Part shown: piece by piece, positions 53,788 through 63,255 of the stretch
Position numbering within the stretch: position 1 is the first letter of the stretch
How the letters are laid out: each line of letters begins with the position of its first letter
Assembly (NCBI GenBank): GCA_023955635.1
Contig: JAMXHR010000010.1
Location: 558,001 to 622,000 of the forward strand
Direction of reading: 5' to 3'
DNA length: 64,000 bases
Origin: Methanosarcina sp. ERenArc_MAG2
GTDB taxonomy: Archaea > Halobacteriota > Methanosarcinia > Methanosarcinales > Methanosarcinaceae
Position numbers and translations under genes: made by a program
Notes under the pieces: generated by a model
Database searches by the model: none
Told to the model about the DNA's origin: nothing
Seen by the model: the letters and a program-made list of their open reading frames with translations, nothing else

Positions 53788-54885
53788 TTGATTATCATAC
53801 CTCATCCAAAGACAGTAGAAGAGATGATTGAGTGCGCAGGGCCTATTGAGTGTGATTTATTACCACGGCTTATTCAGGTAACAGAAGCTGCTGCCATTGC
53901 CGCAGCTTACCAGATGGGGCGCGGGAACAAAAGTTTCGCCGATCAGGTGGCAGTTGCCTCCATGCGAAGGACGCTGAACAAGCTTGATATGAAAGGTATA
54001 ATCAAAATCGGGGAAGGAGAAAGGGACGAAGCTCCCATGCTTTACATCGGAGAGCAGGTAGGAACAGGAAATGGAGACCTGGAGGTCGATATTGCAGTCG
54101 ATCCTCTTGAAGGAACAAACCTTACCGCAGATGGGTACCCTGGTTCGGTTGCGGTCATGGCCATGGCGGAAAGGGGTGGAATTTTCCACGGCCCTGATAT
54201 CTACATGGACAAAATCGTTGTTGGACCAGATGTGGTACGCTATGAAGAAGATCATCCTGGTGAAAAGATTGACCTGGATGCCCCTGTCAGGCACAATCTT
54301 GAGATAGTCGCAAAGGCTCTCGAAAGAAGTATTGAAGAGCTTGTTGTTGTAATTCTTGACCGGCCCAGGCACGCCCAGAAGATAACCGAAATTCGGGAAG
54401 CAGGCGCCCGCGTAAAGCTGGTCAGTGATGGAGACCTTATGCCTGGGGTTTCAACTGCTGTCCGAGGGTCAGGTATTCATATGGTAATGGGTGCAGGCGG
54501 TTCAGGTGAAGCCGTGCTCACAGCGGCTGCAATCAAAATCCTCGGTGGAAAGATCCTCGCGAGGCTTGTGCTCCCCACGGTTGCAAACGGAAAGGCTCAG
54601 GATAAGATCGATGAAGAAATAGAAGAAAAAATGCCAAGGCTCGAGAAAATGGGAATTACCCTTCAAAGCCTTAACGATATCCTTGATACCGACAAACTTG
54701 TGCCTGGCAAAGACGTGATCTTCTCGGCAACAGCTGTGACTCCCGGTCATTTTCTGCGAGAAGTCAACCTGTTCGGCGGTGGAAACGCCAGGGTACACAC
54801 GATTTCTATGGGGGCATCCGGAGCTGTCAGGTTCACGGACAGTATTTATATAAAGGACAAGCAGGAGACTCCTCTCTATCTGTAA
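53788..54885 (+). CDS. glpX: Class II fructose-1,6-bisphosphatase
   Basis: A 365-residue GlpX-type FBPase for gluconeogenesis. Metal-binding motifs are VDPLEGTN (D, E) and DGDLMPG; IIKIGEGERDEAPML and the C-terminal NLFGGGNARVH fit the family. The start is a TTG at 53788 (MIIIPHPKTVEEM), because the only nearby ATG (53781) is in another frame. The true start may differ if an indel lies at 53781-53800. Frame intact otherwise. Confidence 0.92.
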   Translation: MIIIPHPKTVEEMIECAGPIECDLLPRLIQVTEAAAIAAAYQMGRGNKSFADQVAVASMRRTLNKLDMKGIIKIGEGERDEAPMLYIGEQVGTGNGDLEVDIAVDPLEGTNLTADGYPGSVAVMAMAERGGIFHGPDIYMDKIVVGPDVVRYEEDHPGEKIDLDAPVRHNLEIVAKALERSIEELVVVILDRPRHAQKITEIREAGARVKLVSDGDLMPGVSTAVRGSGIHMVMGAGGSGEAVLTAAAIKILGGKILARLVLPTVANGKAQDKIDEEIEEKMPRLEKMGITLQSLNDILDTDKLVPGKDVIFSATAVTPGHFLREVNLFGGGNARVHTISMGASGAVRFTDSIYIKDKQETPLYL

Positions 54886-54987
54886 ACCCTTTATCTTCTT
54901 CTTTTTCGTTCTTTTTCGTTCTTTTTTGAAACACGAATTTCCAAAAGAGTTACAAAATTAAAAAACTATAGAGTTCAGAGTCAGAAT

Positions 54988-56298
54988 ATGAAGGTCTATC
55001 TTGAAAGTTTTGGCTGTTCGGCAAGCCAGGCATCAGCCGAGATAATGAAGGCAAGCGTCGAAAGGCTAGGGCATGAACTTGTGGGTTTTAATACTGTCGA
55101 TCAGGCAGATGTCTATATTTGCAACTCTTGCACAGTCAAATACACTACAGAGCAAAAGATTCTCTATAAAATCCGCAGGATGGGTGAGCGAGGTATACAG
55201 GTGATCGTCTCTGGCTGCATGCCGGAAGTCCAGCTTGAAGATATCCTTCACGCAAATCCCGAAGCTCATATTCTGGGAGTAAACGATGTTTCCCGCCTTG
55301 GCGATGTTCTTTCCTCAATCGAGCAGAGAAAAAAGAAGGACGATTACAAGGAGAAGAACGTCTTGAATTCCGGACTTCCGAACCCCTTGGCTTCCTCAAT
55401 GTTCCACGAGAGCGTTCCAACCCCAATATTCACATCTGCCAGATCTCTCAGGGCTGCAATTTCGCCTGTTCGTACTGCATTGTAAAGCATGCAAGAGGCA
55501 AACTGCGCTCTTTTCCTTCCGATGAGATCATCGAAGACATCCGCACTGCAATCGCAGATGGCTGCAGGGAAATCTGGCTCACGTCACAGGACGACAGCCA
55601 GTACGGGCTGGATACGGAATTCAAACTCCCAGCCCTTTTGCGTATGATCTCGGAAATTCCCGGCGACTTCAAGGTCAGGGTCGGAATGATGAATCCCTTC
55701 TCCGTCCTTCCTATTCTCGATGATCTTGTGGAAGCTTTTGATTCCGAGAAAGTCTTCAAACTACTCCACCTCCCGATCCAGTCTGCGTCTCACTCTGTCC
55801 TGAAGAAAATGAACCGCCTGCATAAGATGGATGCTGTGGACGCGATAATCACGAAATTCCGTGCCCGTTTCGAAGACTCTCTCTCTTTACCGACATAATT
55901 GTTGGCTTTTGCGATGAAACCGATAATGACTTCAAAGAAACTGTCGAATGGGTACAGAAATACCGCCCGGAAAAAGTAAACATTTCTCGTTACTCCCCCG
56001 CCCGCACACGAAAGCTTTTTCCTTCCGAAACCTCGATTCCAGGATTTCAGTGCAGCGTTCCCATGAACTGCACAAAGTATGTGAACAAATCAAGATCAAG
56101 TCCAAGCAAACAATGATCGGCTGGAAAGGCAGAGCCTTCGTCTCGAAGTACACGGAAATGGGGGATGTTCTTACCCGTACGGACTCCTACCGCCCGGTTG
56201 TCATAAACGGCTCTGATCTCAAGCCCGGCCAGTATGCTGATGTGGAAATCGTTGGTGCGAAGCCTGGCTATTTCCTTGGAAAATTGGCTGAGGATTGA
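54988..56298 (+). CDS. MtaB/CDKAL1-type tRNA methylthiotransferase, three frameshifts
   Basis: Radical-SAM enzyme making ms2t6A37 in tRNA. The N-terminal UPF0004 domain (YLESFGCSASQASAEIM, YICNSCTVKYTTE, GCMPEV) is followed by the radical-SAM CxxxCxxC motif CNFACSYC at about 55450-55480 and the TRAM-like C-terminus (YRPVVINGSDLKPGQYADVEIV). Frames shift three times: near 55355 (one G missing), 55890 (one T missing), and 55997 (one C missing in a C run). The repaired protein is about 440 residues, normal for the family. The gene is directly downstream of glpX with its own spacing of about 100 bases. Confidence 0.88.
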
Positions 56299-56768
56299 TC
56301 AGTTTCTGAGGTGTAGAGAAATTCGTAATGAGAAAATGCTATGAGATGTATATCGAAATTTCATCCTGGCTATTTTTCATCTTGGCTATTTTTAGTTTTT
56401 CCCAAGTCATTCTCTAGATTCCATCCAAAAAATGTCATCTCTTAGGATCAAAATTCAAAATCTACAAGCCTAAAGCTTTGGGTTACTCCACAATAATTTA
56501 CATAGCTTCAAGTTCGAATAGAGGAACTCTTAATATTTTGAAGTGCCTGATCTCCGGTGTCCTTTCAGTAAGAATTGAGTATTTTAACATATTCTGAATC
56601 TGTTTATCTGAATCTGTTTATAACAACCATTTATGCATCATAGAAAGTAAAGATACAAATAAATCTTTACTTCCATAGGGATATATACTTTCACCCATAT
56701 GTGAGAAAATAAGATTCCAAAATCTTTAGAACTTAGATGGTCACAAGGAAACAAACGGAGTAAAAAGA
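56299..56768. other. Intergenic, promoter of the NifX-like gene
   Basis: AT-rich spacer without an ORF. A TATA-like word (AGGGATATATACTTTCAC) at about 56680 precedes the NifX-like gene by roughly 85 bases. The adjacent TAAAGATACAAATAAATCTTTA at 56650 is an imperfect palindrome. Confidence 0.5.
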
Positions 56769-57173
56769 ATGAAAATCTGCGTAACAGCTAGTGGTGAAGG
56801 GCTCGATTCCGAAATGGATCCTCGATTTGGGAGATGCAGTTACTTTTTAATTTATGACTCTGAAACAAAATCTGTGGAATCCATATCAAACATAAGTGTA
56901 ACAGCTTCTGGTGGAGCAGGAATCAAGGCAGCTGAAGCCGTCACAAACGCAGGAGTAAATGTACTCTTAACAGGCAGTGTGGGCCCAAATGCCTTTTCTA
57001 TTTTTACAGAGGTCGGAATTGATATCCAGATCGGAGCAAAAGGTACGGTTCGAGAAGCTATCAAGCAGTATGAAGCCGGAGAACTTGAATCAATCCGCAG
57101 TCCTAATAGTGCCCCACACACCGGCATGAAAAAAGGAAGTGGAATGGGGAAAGGTGAGGGAAGGGGTAGATAA
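56769..57173 (+). CDS. NifX/NifB-like (Fe-Mo cofactor-type) protein
   Basis: A 134-residue protein of COG1433: MKICVTASGEGLDSEMDPRF, GRCSYFLIYD, and GGAGIKAAEAVTNAGVNVLLTG mark the NifX-like fold. Such proteins bind Fe-S cofactor precursors. The end is a Gly/Lys/Met-rich tail. In this neighbourhood it pairs with an NifX-like tailed CDF transporter and two Fe-S-carrying MinD ATPases. Not evidence for nitrogenase by itself. Intact frame. Confidence 0.87.
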   Translation: MKICVTASGEGLDSEMDPRFGRCSYFLIYDSETKSVESISNISVTASGGAGIKAAEAVTNAGVNVLLTGSVGPNAFSIFTEVGIDIQIGAKGTVREAIKQYEAGELESIRSPNSAPHTGMKKGSGMGKGEGRGR

Positions 57174-57284
57174 GTGCTAATCCTGGCAAATTGAACCGCA
57201 AAATAAATCTGCGAAACAGACAACTTCCTCCACAGCTAAAAATGGAGTAAATTTCTCATTATAACTACCGATATAAATTTCCCT

Positions 57285-57417
57285 ATTATAAAACGGTATA
57301 AATCGTCCCATTATAAAACGGTATAAATCGTCCCATTATAAAACGGTATAAATCGTCCCATTATAAAACGGTATAAATCGTCCCATTATAAAACGGTATA
57401 AATCGTCCCATTATAAA
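57285..57417. repeat. 25-bp tandem repeat, five perfect copies plus degenerate ends
   Basis: Perfect units of ATTATAAAACGGTATAAATC-GTCCC at 57285, 57310, 57335, 57360 and 57385, then a partial; a degenerate unit lies on each side. Each unit carries TATAAA-like words. It lies between the NifX-like gene and the nifX-like pseudogene. Perfect identity suggests recent expansion or gene conversion. Confidence 0.93.
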
Positions 57418-57537
57418 TACTGAATAAAATTCCCTTTTATAAAATTGATGTAAATAATTATAATATCGATAGAGGTTATCAAATTAGCTCCAAAAAATTC
57501 AGTCGGTATGGGCTATAAAAAGACATCGTTGGTCTAA

Positions 57538-57720
57538 TGAAAATGAGTATTCCTACAAAAAATGAAAATGATCTGAATTGAATTGTTAAACCGCATTTTG
57601 GAAAAGCTTCTACCTATACCATAATAGACACTGAAACCGAGGAAGTCATGATAATCTTCAACGATAGTGAACACAGGAGGAGTTGGACTGCCTCCCGAGC
57701 ACCTTCACTGATAATTCCTG
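57538..57720 (+). pseudogene. nifX-like pseudogene
   Basis: Begins MKMSIPTKNENDLN, stop, then KPHFGKASTYTIIDTETEEV and MIIFNDSEH, after which GGVGLPPEH is found only in another frame. This resembles the start of a COG1433 protein (MKIAIPTKNENGLDSEVDPHFGKA). It is damaged by an internal stop and a frameshift and is truncated. It is a lost paralogue next to the intact gene at 56769. Confidence 0.65.
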
Positions 57721-57864
57721 TACTGAACACAATTATGAAGAATATCATCACCACTGAAATCGCGGATAGTACTAAGAGAGCATCAAAACTGATGCCGTGT
57801 CCAAAAAATTATATATTATAAATTATAGGATAAGTCGATGATTCATTTTTAAAAGGATCTTCAA

Positions 57865-59098
57865 ATGACTGCGCAGGACAATTTGAAACTCGGGGTAAAA
57901 GCATCCAAGAATGCAACCCTGGCACTTGCATTCCTCGCTTTTCTTAAAGGGGTTGTAGGTATTTACTCCGGAAGCACAGTCTTGCTTGCAGATGCTGTCC
58001 ACACGGGTTTGGACATTTTTGCCACTCTTGCAGTCTGGAGCGGGCTTAAGATAAGCTTGAAAAGCAGTGGGGAGCGTTTTCCTTACGGCTATTACAAGGC
58101 AGAGAACATTGTAGCCCTCTTTGTTTCTCTATTAATCCTGCTTTCCGGAGTTGAGTTGTTAAGGGAGGGTTTTGCAGGAGTAAAGACCCCTCTCAAGATT
58201 GAATTTCAGGGGCTTGTCCTTGTGACAGCTGCTTTTTCGGTGCTTATGATCTATGTCCTTTATATATACAAACGAAATGTAGGGACCAGGATCAATTCCC
58301 AGGCTTTGATTGCGGACGCAAGGCATTCTTACACGGATGTGTTCTCTTCGATGATTGTGGTTGTTGCAATCCTCGGCTCCATGCTGGGGGTCCCGGAACT
58401 TGAAGGTTTGGGTGTTATTGTGATTTCCTTTTGATCTTCAAAATGGGTATCGAAAGTGCCTGGGATGCGGTGCTTACCCTGATGGATGCCTGGCTCGATG
58501 AAGAGGCAAGTGAGAGGATTAAAAAAGACATACGTGAGATCCCCGGCCTGATAGAACTTGAAGACCTGAAGCTTCGGAAATCTGGACTTGTGGTCTTCGG
58601 GGAAGCCATTGTTGAAGTCGAGGGTGAAACCGATCTGAAAAGGGTGGAACTACTTTCAGAAGACATCAAAACTGCTGTCAAAAAAGAAGTTGAAAATCTG
58701 GAGCACATCACTGTTCATGCAAAGCCTGTACACAGGAAGAACTTGAGGCTAGCTATCCCGATCCTTGACAAAAACGACCTTCAAGCAAAGCCTTCGGAGC
58801 ACCTTGGGAAAGCTCCTTATTTTCTCTTTGTAGAGATTGAAGAGGGCAGGGTTGGAAGTTGGGAAATTCTCGAAAACCTATCTTCCAATTCTGAGAAAAA
58901 AGAGGCGTGAAAGCTGTAGAATTAATCGCCCGGAAAAAGGTGAACGTCCTCGTGGTAAGAACTGTCGGAGAGGGCCCCTTCCACATGCTCCGGGATAATT
59001 TTATAAAAATCCTGCGAACCCCGGAAGGAGCAGACACTGCCGGAGACATCCTTGACAGGGTGCAGGATCTTGAAGAAATAACAACACCTGCAGAATAA
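57865..59098 (+). CDS. Cation diffusion facilitator with NifX-like C-terminal domain, two frameshifts
   Basis: A cation-efflux transporter: six hydrophobic segments, with LLADAVHTGLDIFATLAVW (first metal-site His/Asp pair) and ALIADARHSYTDVFSSMIV (second pair). After the cytoplasmic CDF domain comes a NifX-like (COG1433-type) domain (NLRLAIPILDKNDL, HLGKAPYFLFVEI, VKAVELIARKKVNVLVVRTVG). One T must be added at about 58434 (FLIFKMG) and one A at about 58907 (KKRGVKAVEL). AAAGGATC precedes ATG 57865. It probably exports Fe2+, Mn2+ or Zn2+. Confidence 0.88.
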
Positions 59099-59112
59099 AA
59101 GAGGGATTGAAT

Positions 59113-59968
59113 ATGAAAATTGCATTTGCAAGTGGAAAAGGAGGGACTGGAAAGACTACAGTTTCCTTAAATCTTGCCCTTGCTCTCTCAGATGTACAGC
59201 TTTTTGACTGTGATGTGGAGGAGCCAAACTGTAATCTCTTCCTTGACTTTGAGCTTGAGAAAGTGGAATATGTCGTTTGCTCGGTGCCAGTAATCGATCC
59301 TGAAAAATGCAGCCTCTGCAAACAGTGTTCCGAATTTTGCCGCTATAACGCCCTTGCTACACTTCCTACCAGGGTTTTGGTTTTTCCTTCTCTCTGCCAT
59401 GGCTGTGGAGGCTGTAATATCCTCTGCCCGGAAAAGGCAATCCGAGAATCTCCAAGGCCCCTTGGATTGATCGAAAAATCAAAAAAGAGAGTTCCCCTGA
59501 GTTTTACAGGGGCTTTTAAACATTGGGGAAACGAGGGCATCGGCTGTTATCAAAAAGCTCCAGCAACACATTGATAACCGGAAAACTGCAATTATCGATG
59601 CCCCTCCGGGAACTGCCTGCCCGGTCATTGCCTCTATTGGAAACATGGATTACTGTGTGCTTGTGACAGAACCCACCCCTTTTGGTTTCCATGACCTTAA
59701 GCTTGCCATAGACGTTGTAAGGGCGATAAAAATCCCCTTTGGAGTGATCATTAATCGTTATGGTTTAGGGGACTTAAAGGTTGAAGAATACTGCAAAACC
59801 GAAGGAATCCCGATTCTACTCAAGATTCCAAATGACCGCAAGATTGCAGAACTCTATTCCCGGGGTATTCCTTTTGTTCGGGAAATGCCGGAATGGAATG
59901 AGAAGTTTCTCTGTATGTTTGAAGCAATAAAATCCCAGCTTGCAGGTGTGGAGGAGGCAAAAATATGA
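59113..59968 (+). CDS. MinD-superfamily ATPase with inserted ferredoxin domain, one frameshift
   Basis: P-loop ATPase (COG1149 type). Deviant Walker A GKGGTGKTT, switch Asp FDCDVEEPN, then two ferredoxin-like [4Fe-4S] motifs CSLCKQCSEFC and CHGCGGCNILC, then DAPPGTACPV and EPTPFGFHDL. The frame breaks near 59515 in a G4 run, where one extra G (or a two-base loss) is present. Start at ATG 59113, since the upstream TTG at 59107 adds only two residues. Likely in Fe-S handling or redox sensing. Its stop overlaps the next gene's start. Confidence 0.88.
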
Positions 59969-60886
59969 AGCAGCTTACTGTGATCAGTGGAAAAGGGGGA
60001 CCGGCAAGACTACGCTTACAGCAGCTTTTGTTTCGCTTGCGGAAAATGTCGTTATTGCAGATTGCGATGTGGACGCAGCTGATATGCATCTTATCTTAAA
60101 ACCCAGGGTTCTGGAAAAAGAAGACTACTTCGGCCTTGAAGTTTCCAGGATTGATCCGGAACTCTGTATCGAATGTGGAAAATGCAGAGAAGCTTGCAGG
60201 TATGGGGCGATAACTGAAAACCTTGAAGTTGACCCTTATAGCTGCGAGGGCTGTGCTGTCTGTACCATTGTCTGTCCCGAAGGGGCAGTTTCCATGAAAA
60301 AAGGGTTTCGGGTCAGGCTTTTTCCTCTGAAACCCGTTTTGGGCCCATGGTTCACGCACGACTAGGCATCGGGGAAGAGGCAAGCGGAAAACTTGTAAGC
60401 GCTGTTCGAAGCAGCGCGAAAAAACTTGCAGAGCAGTATTTTAAGGACTTAATCATCATTGACGGACCTCCTGGAACAGGCTGTTCCGCTATTGCAGCTA
60501 TCACAGGGACAGACCTGGTTATCGTGGTAAGCGAACCAACGGTTTCCGGAATCCATGACCTGAAAAGAGTCCTTGAACTTGCCACACATTTTATGATCCC
60601 GGTTGTTGTCTGCATCAATAAGTACGATATAAATGAAGATAATACCCGATTAATTGAGAAATTCTGTACCGAGCTTGAAATTCCAGTACTCGGCAAGCTT
60701 CCTTATAACGACATTGCAACGAAAGCAATGCTTCAGGAAAAAACTGTAATAGAGTATGCTAAAAAAAGTGAGCTTGCAACTGAAAATGAATTTGCAAATA
60801 AAGTTCGAGAAATCTGGGCCGAGATAGAAGAGAGACTCATGGATGATCCAGATGGCATGGACGACACGAAACAGAAGGGAACTTGA
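59965..60886 (+). CDS. Second MinD-superfamily ATPase with ferredoxin domain, two frameshifts
   Basis: Paralogue of the preceding gene, coupled by a TGA/ATG overlap. Walker A GKGGTGKTT is restored by adding one G to the G5 run near 59998; a second frame break near 60300 (A6 run) is repaired by one A and leads into SETRFGPMVHARLG. Cys motifs CIECGKCREAC and CEGCAVCTIVC, then DGPPGTGCSAIAA and EPTVSGIHDLKR follow. The two ATPases probably act as a heteromer. Regulation unknown. Confidence 0.88.
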
Positions 60887-61270
60887 AAACGAACACGATA
60901 TTCCTTGAGTAACATGCACAACTACATGAAAATGATTGCAGATGGCAGCATTTCCATGCTAAAATAAGTTAGAAATAAAAGTAGCTGAATGATCATCACT
61001 TTTTTCAACTACGTTTTTTCAACTACGTTTTTTCAATTATACATCTTATTATCTGAAATCAGAATGTTAGATTCTTTTTTTGCAGGTTATACATATATAT
61101 ATAATATGGTATATATAAAAGCTAGAAATAATACTTTGCGATTTTAGATTTGAGTTCTTATAGGCAGGTTTTTTTGTCCTTTTATTTGGCTGAAGTAAAA
61201 AAATGGCATTCGCGGGGGTTTCGTTCTGAAAGATATCGCTATCGGAACATGTGTACACCTGTTATCCCGG
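60887..61270. other. Intergenic, no gene seen
   Basis: AT-rich. A short tandem AACTACGTTTTTTC appears at 61006-61034. TATA-like runs (ATACATATATATATAATATG at 61088) may drive a promoter for the next gene. No coding sequence. Confidence 0.5.
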
Positions 61271-61879
61271 ATGGATAATGAAGCTCTTGAAGGTTTCTGG
61301 GGAGAAGTCTCTACAGGAAAATATCCGATAGTTGATTTTCAGGGTAATCTGTGCTATTCGCTTTTGAACCCGGAAGGCCTGTTATTTGTAAGAAATGATT
61401 TTACGGCGCCGAGTTATGAGGAGTTTGAGCTGGTTTTTGGGGATCTTTTCCTGCCAGATACGGTCCAGGAGCTTCTTTTTAAAGATAAAGTAATGCTTCT
61501 TATGGTGTATGGGAAGGGAACGCAAAATCTTCTATTATCCGAGCTTCATATGGATGTCAAATTCATGCTTGATCTGCCGCGTGGACAATATTTCTTTTTT
61601 GTATTTCTTCTGGATGTAAGAGGTAAATCCTTTTTAAATTCCACAATCCATGCCATAGGTTTTCTATCCAGGATGCATTTGAACAGTCCAGAGCTTGAGG
61701 CTTTTTATCTCAAACATCCGGTTGATATCTGGGAGTTCGTGAACCCCAATTCTATAGATATCACACGCGGAGGCCCTTTCTATCTCAATCTTATTATGGT
61801 AAATATTGAAGAGATTCCTGGTTGTTCCCTGCTCTTTTCCGAACTTTTCCAGGAAGATGAATCCCCATCTCTTCTTTGA
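61271..61879 (+). CDS. Hypothetical 202-residue protein
   Basis: Soluble protein (MDNEALEGFWGEVSTGKYPI) of mixed alpha/beta pattern, without a family I recognise. Hydrophobic strands (KVMLLMVYG, QYFFFVFLLDV, FYLNLIMVNI) alternate with acidic stretches. The intact frame and good codon use support a real gene. Monocistronic. Confidence 0.65.
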   Translation: MDNEALEGFWGEVSTGKYPIVDFQGNLCYSLLNPEGLLFVRNDFTAPSYEEFELVFGDLFLPDTVQELLFKDKVMLLMVYGKGTQNLLLSELHMDVKFMLDLPRGQYFFFVFLLDVRGKSFLNSTIHAIGFLSRMHLNSPELEAFYLKHPVDIWEFVNPNSIDITRGGPFYLNLIMVNIEEIPGCSLLFSELFQEDESPSLL

Positions 61880-61935
61880 AATATTCTTTTTCGAATGGAA
61901 AATAGTTATATAATTGTAATTTCCAGTAATTTAGA

Positions 61936-62301
61936 ATGCAGCTACTTACCAAATACAAAGAGGTAGAACCTTACATCACAAAAGACGGTTCCATAATCCG
62001 AGAACTCATACATCCTTCCGTCCACGGCAACTCAAACCAGAGCCTTGCCGAAGCCACCGTCCCTGCAGGCGGAAAAACTCTTCTTCACAAACACCACCTG
62101 ACCGAAGAAATCTATCACATTACCGAAGGCAGCGGGATAATGACTCTCGGCTCTGAAGAATTTGAGGTCAAAAAAGGGGATACTGTTTGTATTTCGCCAG
62201 GAACTTCGCACAGAATTCAAAACACAGGATGTACATTACTGAAAATTCTCTGCTGCTGTGCGCCGGCTTATTTGCATGAGGATGCTGAATTGCTGGAATA
62301 A
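61936..62301 (+). CDS. Cupin-domain protein
   Basis: A 121-residue single cupin. Metal-site motif 1 is HKHHLTEEIYHI (two His and Glu) and motif 2 has GTSHRI with the third His. Small cupins of this type are isomerases, dioxygenases or sensors; substrate unknown. It follows the hypothetical gene by 56 bases and may be in one transcript. Intact frame. Confidence 0.88.
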   Translation: MQLLTKYKEVEPYITKDGSIIRELIHPSVHGNSNQSLAEATVPAGGKTLLHKHHLTEEIYHITEGSGIMTLGSEEFEVKKGDTVCISPGTSHRIQNTGCTLLKILCCCAPAYLHEDAELLE

Positions 62302-62408
62302 GTTAAGGAATTCTCTTCACAATGTTCGTGCCCATTTATTAAGCATATTGTTTTTGAATTACTTTTTGATGCCTGGGTTTTTTAAGTTTTTTCTCTTCCC
62401 CATTCTCT

Positions 62409-62434
62409 CACCGGCCGCAAGCGGCCGGCCTTTA
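62409..62434 (+). terminator. GC-rich hairpin followed by T-rich DNA
   Basis: CCGGCCGC and GCGGCCGG close a 2-base loop (62411-62428), followed by CCTTTAATTAATT. It lies about 110 bases past the cupin stop and fits a transcript end, although intrinsic termination in archaea mainly needs the T tract. Confidence 0.6.
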
Positions 62435-62547
62435 ATTAATTGACAAAAAAATGATTTTTTCTTCAGGTTTCTTATTTAGAACCAGGATTCTAATTTGATT
62501 GAGGTCAAAGACTTTTAGTGATTGGTGACTGTATTAATAACGGTAAT

Positions 62548-63255
62548 ATGAAAGTTATAACTTGGAACTGTAATATGGCTTTCCGAAAGAAATACGAACA
62601 AATTCTTCCTTATGATCCTGATTTATTAATAGTTCCAGAATGCGAGCATCCAGACAAATTCAACAATAAGTTTTATGACAATGTTTTATGGATAGGCGAT
62701 AACAGAAATAAAGGTTTAGCTGTTTTTAGTTTCAATGATTTTGAAATTACAACCCACGAGTCCTATTGTAATAATTATAAATATGTCCTTCCTGTCAAAG
62801 TGACCGATAATGAAGCAATAAATCTTGTTGCTATTTGGTCACAGAACAATAAAGAAGATCCAAGAAGAAGATACATTGGAGAAATTTGGCAGTCATTGAA
62901 TTATTATAAAGACATGTTCAAGTCTCCAACAATTATTGCAGGTGATTTCAACTGGAATGTTATCTGGGATAAGGAGAACCCTAATTATCCTCTTCATGGG
63001 ACACTTACTGATGTAATCAATCTGTTAAAACAATTTGAAATATTCAGTATATATCATACCTTTACAAATGTAAAGTTCGGGATTGAAGGGGAACCAACAC
63101 TATATTTTAGGAAAAACAGAAAGACTCCTTATCATATCGATTATATCTTTGCACCTGTTGATATTATTAATAGTGGAAAATCATTTTTTATTGGCAAATA
63201 TGAAGATTGGATCTCCCTGAGCGATCATATGCCTTTAATAGCAGAATTAGAGTGA
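62548..63255 (+). CDS. Endonuclease/exonuclease/phosphatase (EEP) family protein
   Basis: EEP-fold metal-dependent phosphodiesterase. N-terminal strand VITWNCN, Glu in IVPECEH, GDFNWN and the C-terminal SDHMPLIAELE are the EEP active-site set. ATG 62548 (MKVITWNCN) fits the fold start better than the GTG at 62518. It is AT-rich compared with neighbours, which suggests transfer; a nuclease or phospholipase-like role is possible. Length about 235 residues. Confidence 0.85.
   Translation: MKVITWNCNMAFRKKYEQILPYDPDLLIVPECEHPDKFNNKFYDNVLWIGDNRNKGLAVFSFNDFEITTHESYCNNYKYVLPVKVTDNEAINLVAIWSQNNKEDPRRRYIGEIWQSLNYYKDMFKSPTIIAGDFNWNVIWDKENPNYPLHGTLTDVINLLKQFEIFSIYHTFTNVKFGIEGEPTLYFRKNRKTPYHIDYIFAPVDIINSGKSFFIGKYEDWISLSDHMPLIAELE

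Noticed and set aside
57285..57417. The 25-bp array as a CRISPR array
   Set aside because: Units abut with no spacers between them, so it is a simple tandem repeat.
56769..59098. The NifX-like genes as part of a nitrogenase cluster
   Set aside because: No nifH, nifD, nifK, nifE or nifN homologue is present in the window; COG1433 proteins also act outside nitrogen fixation.
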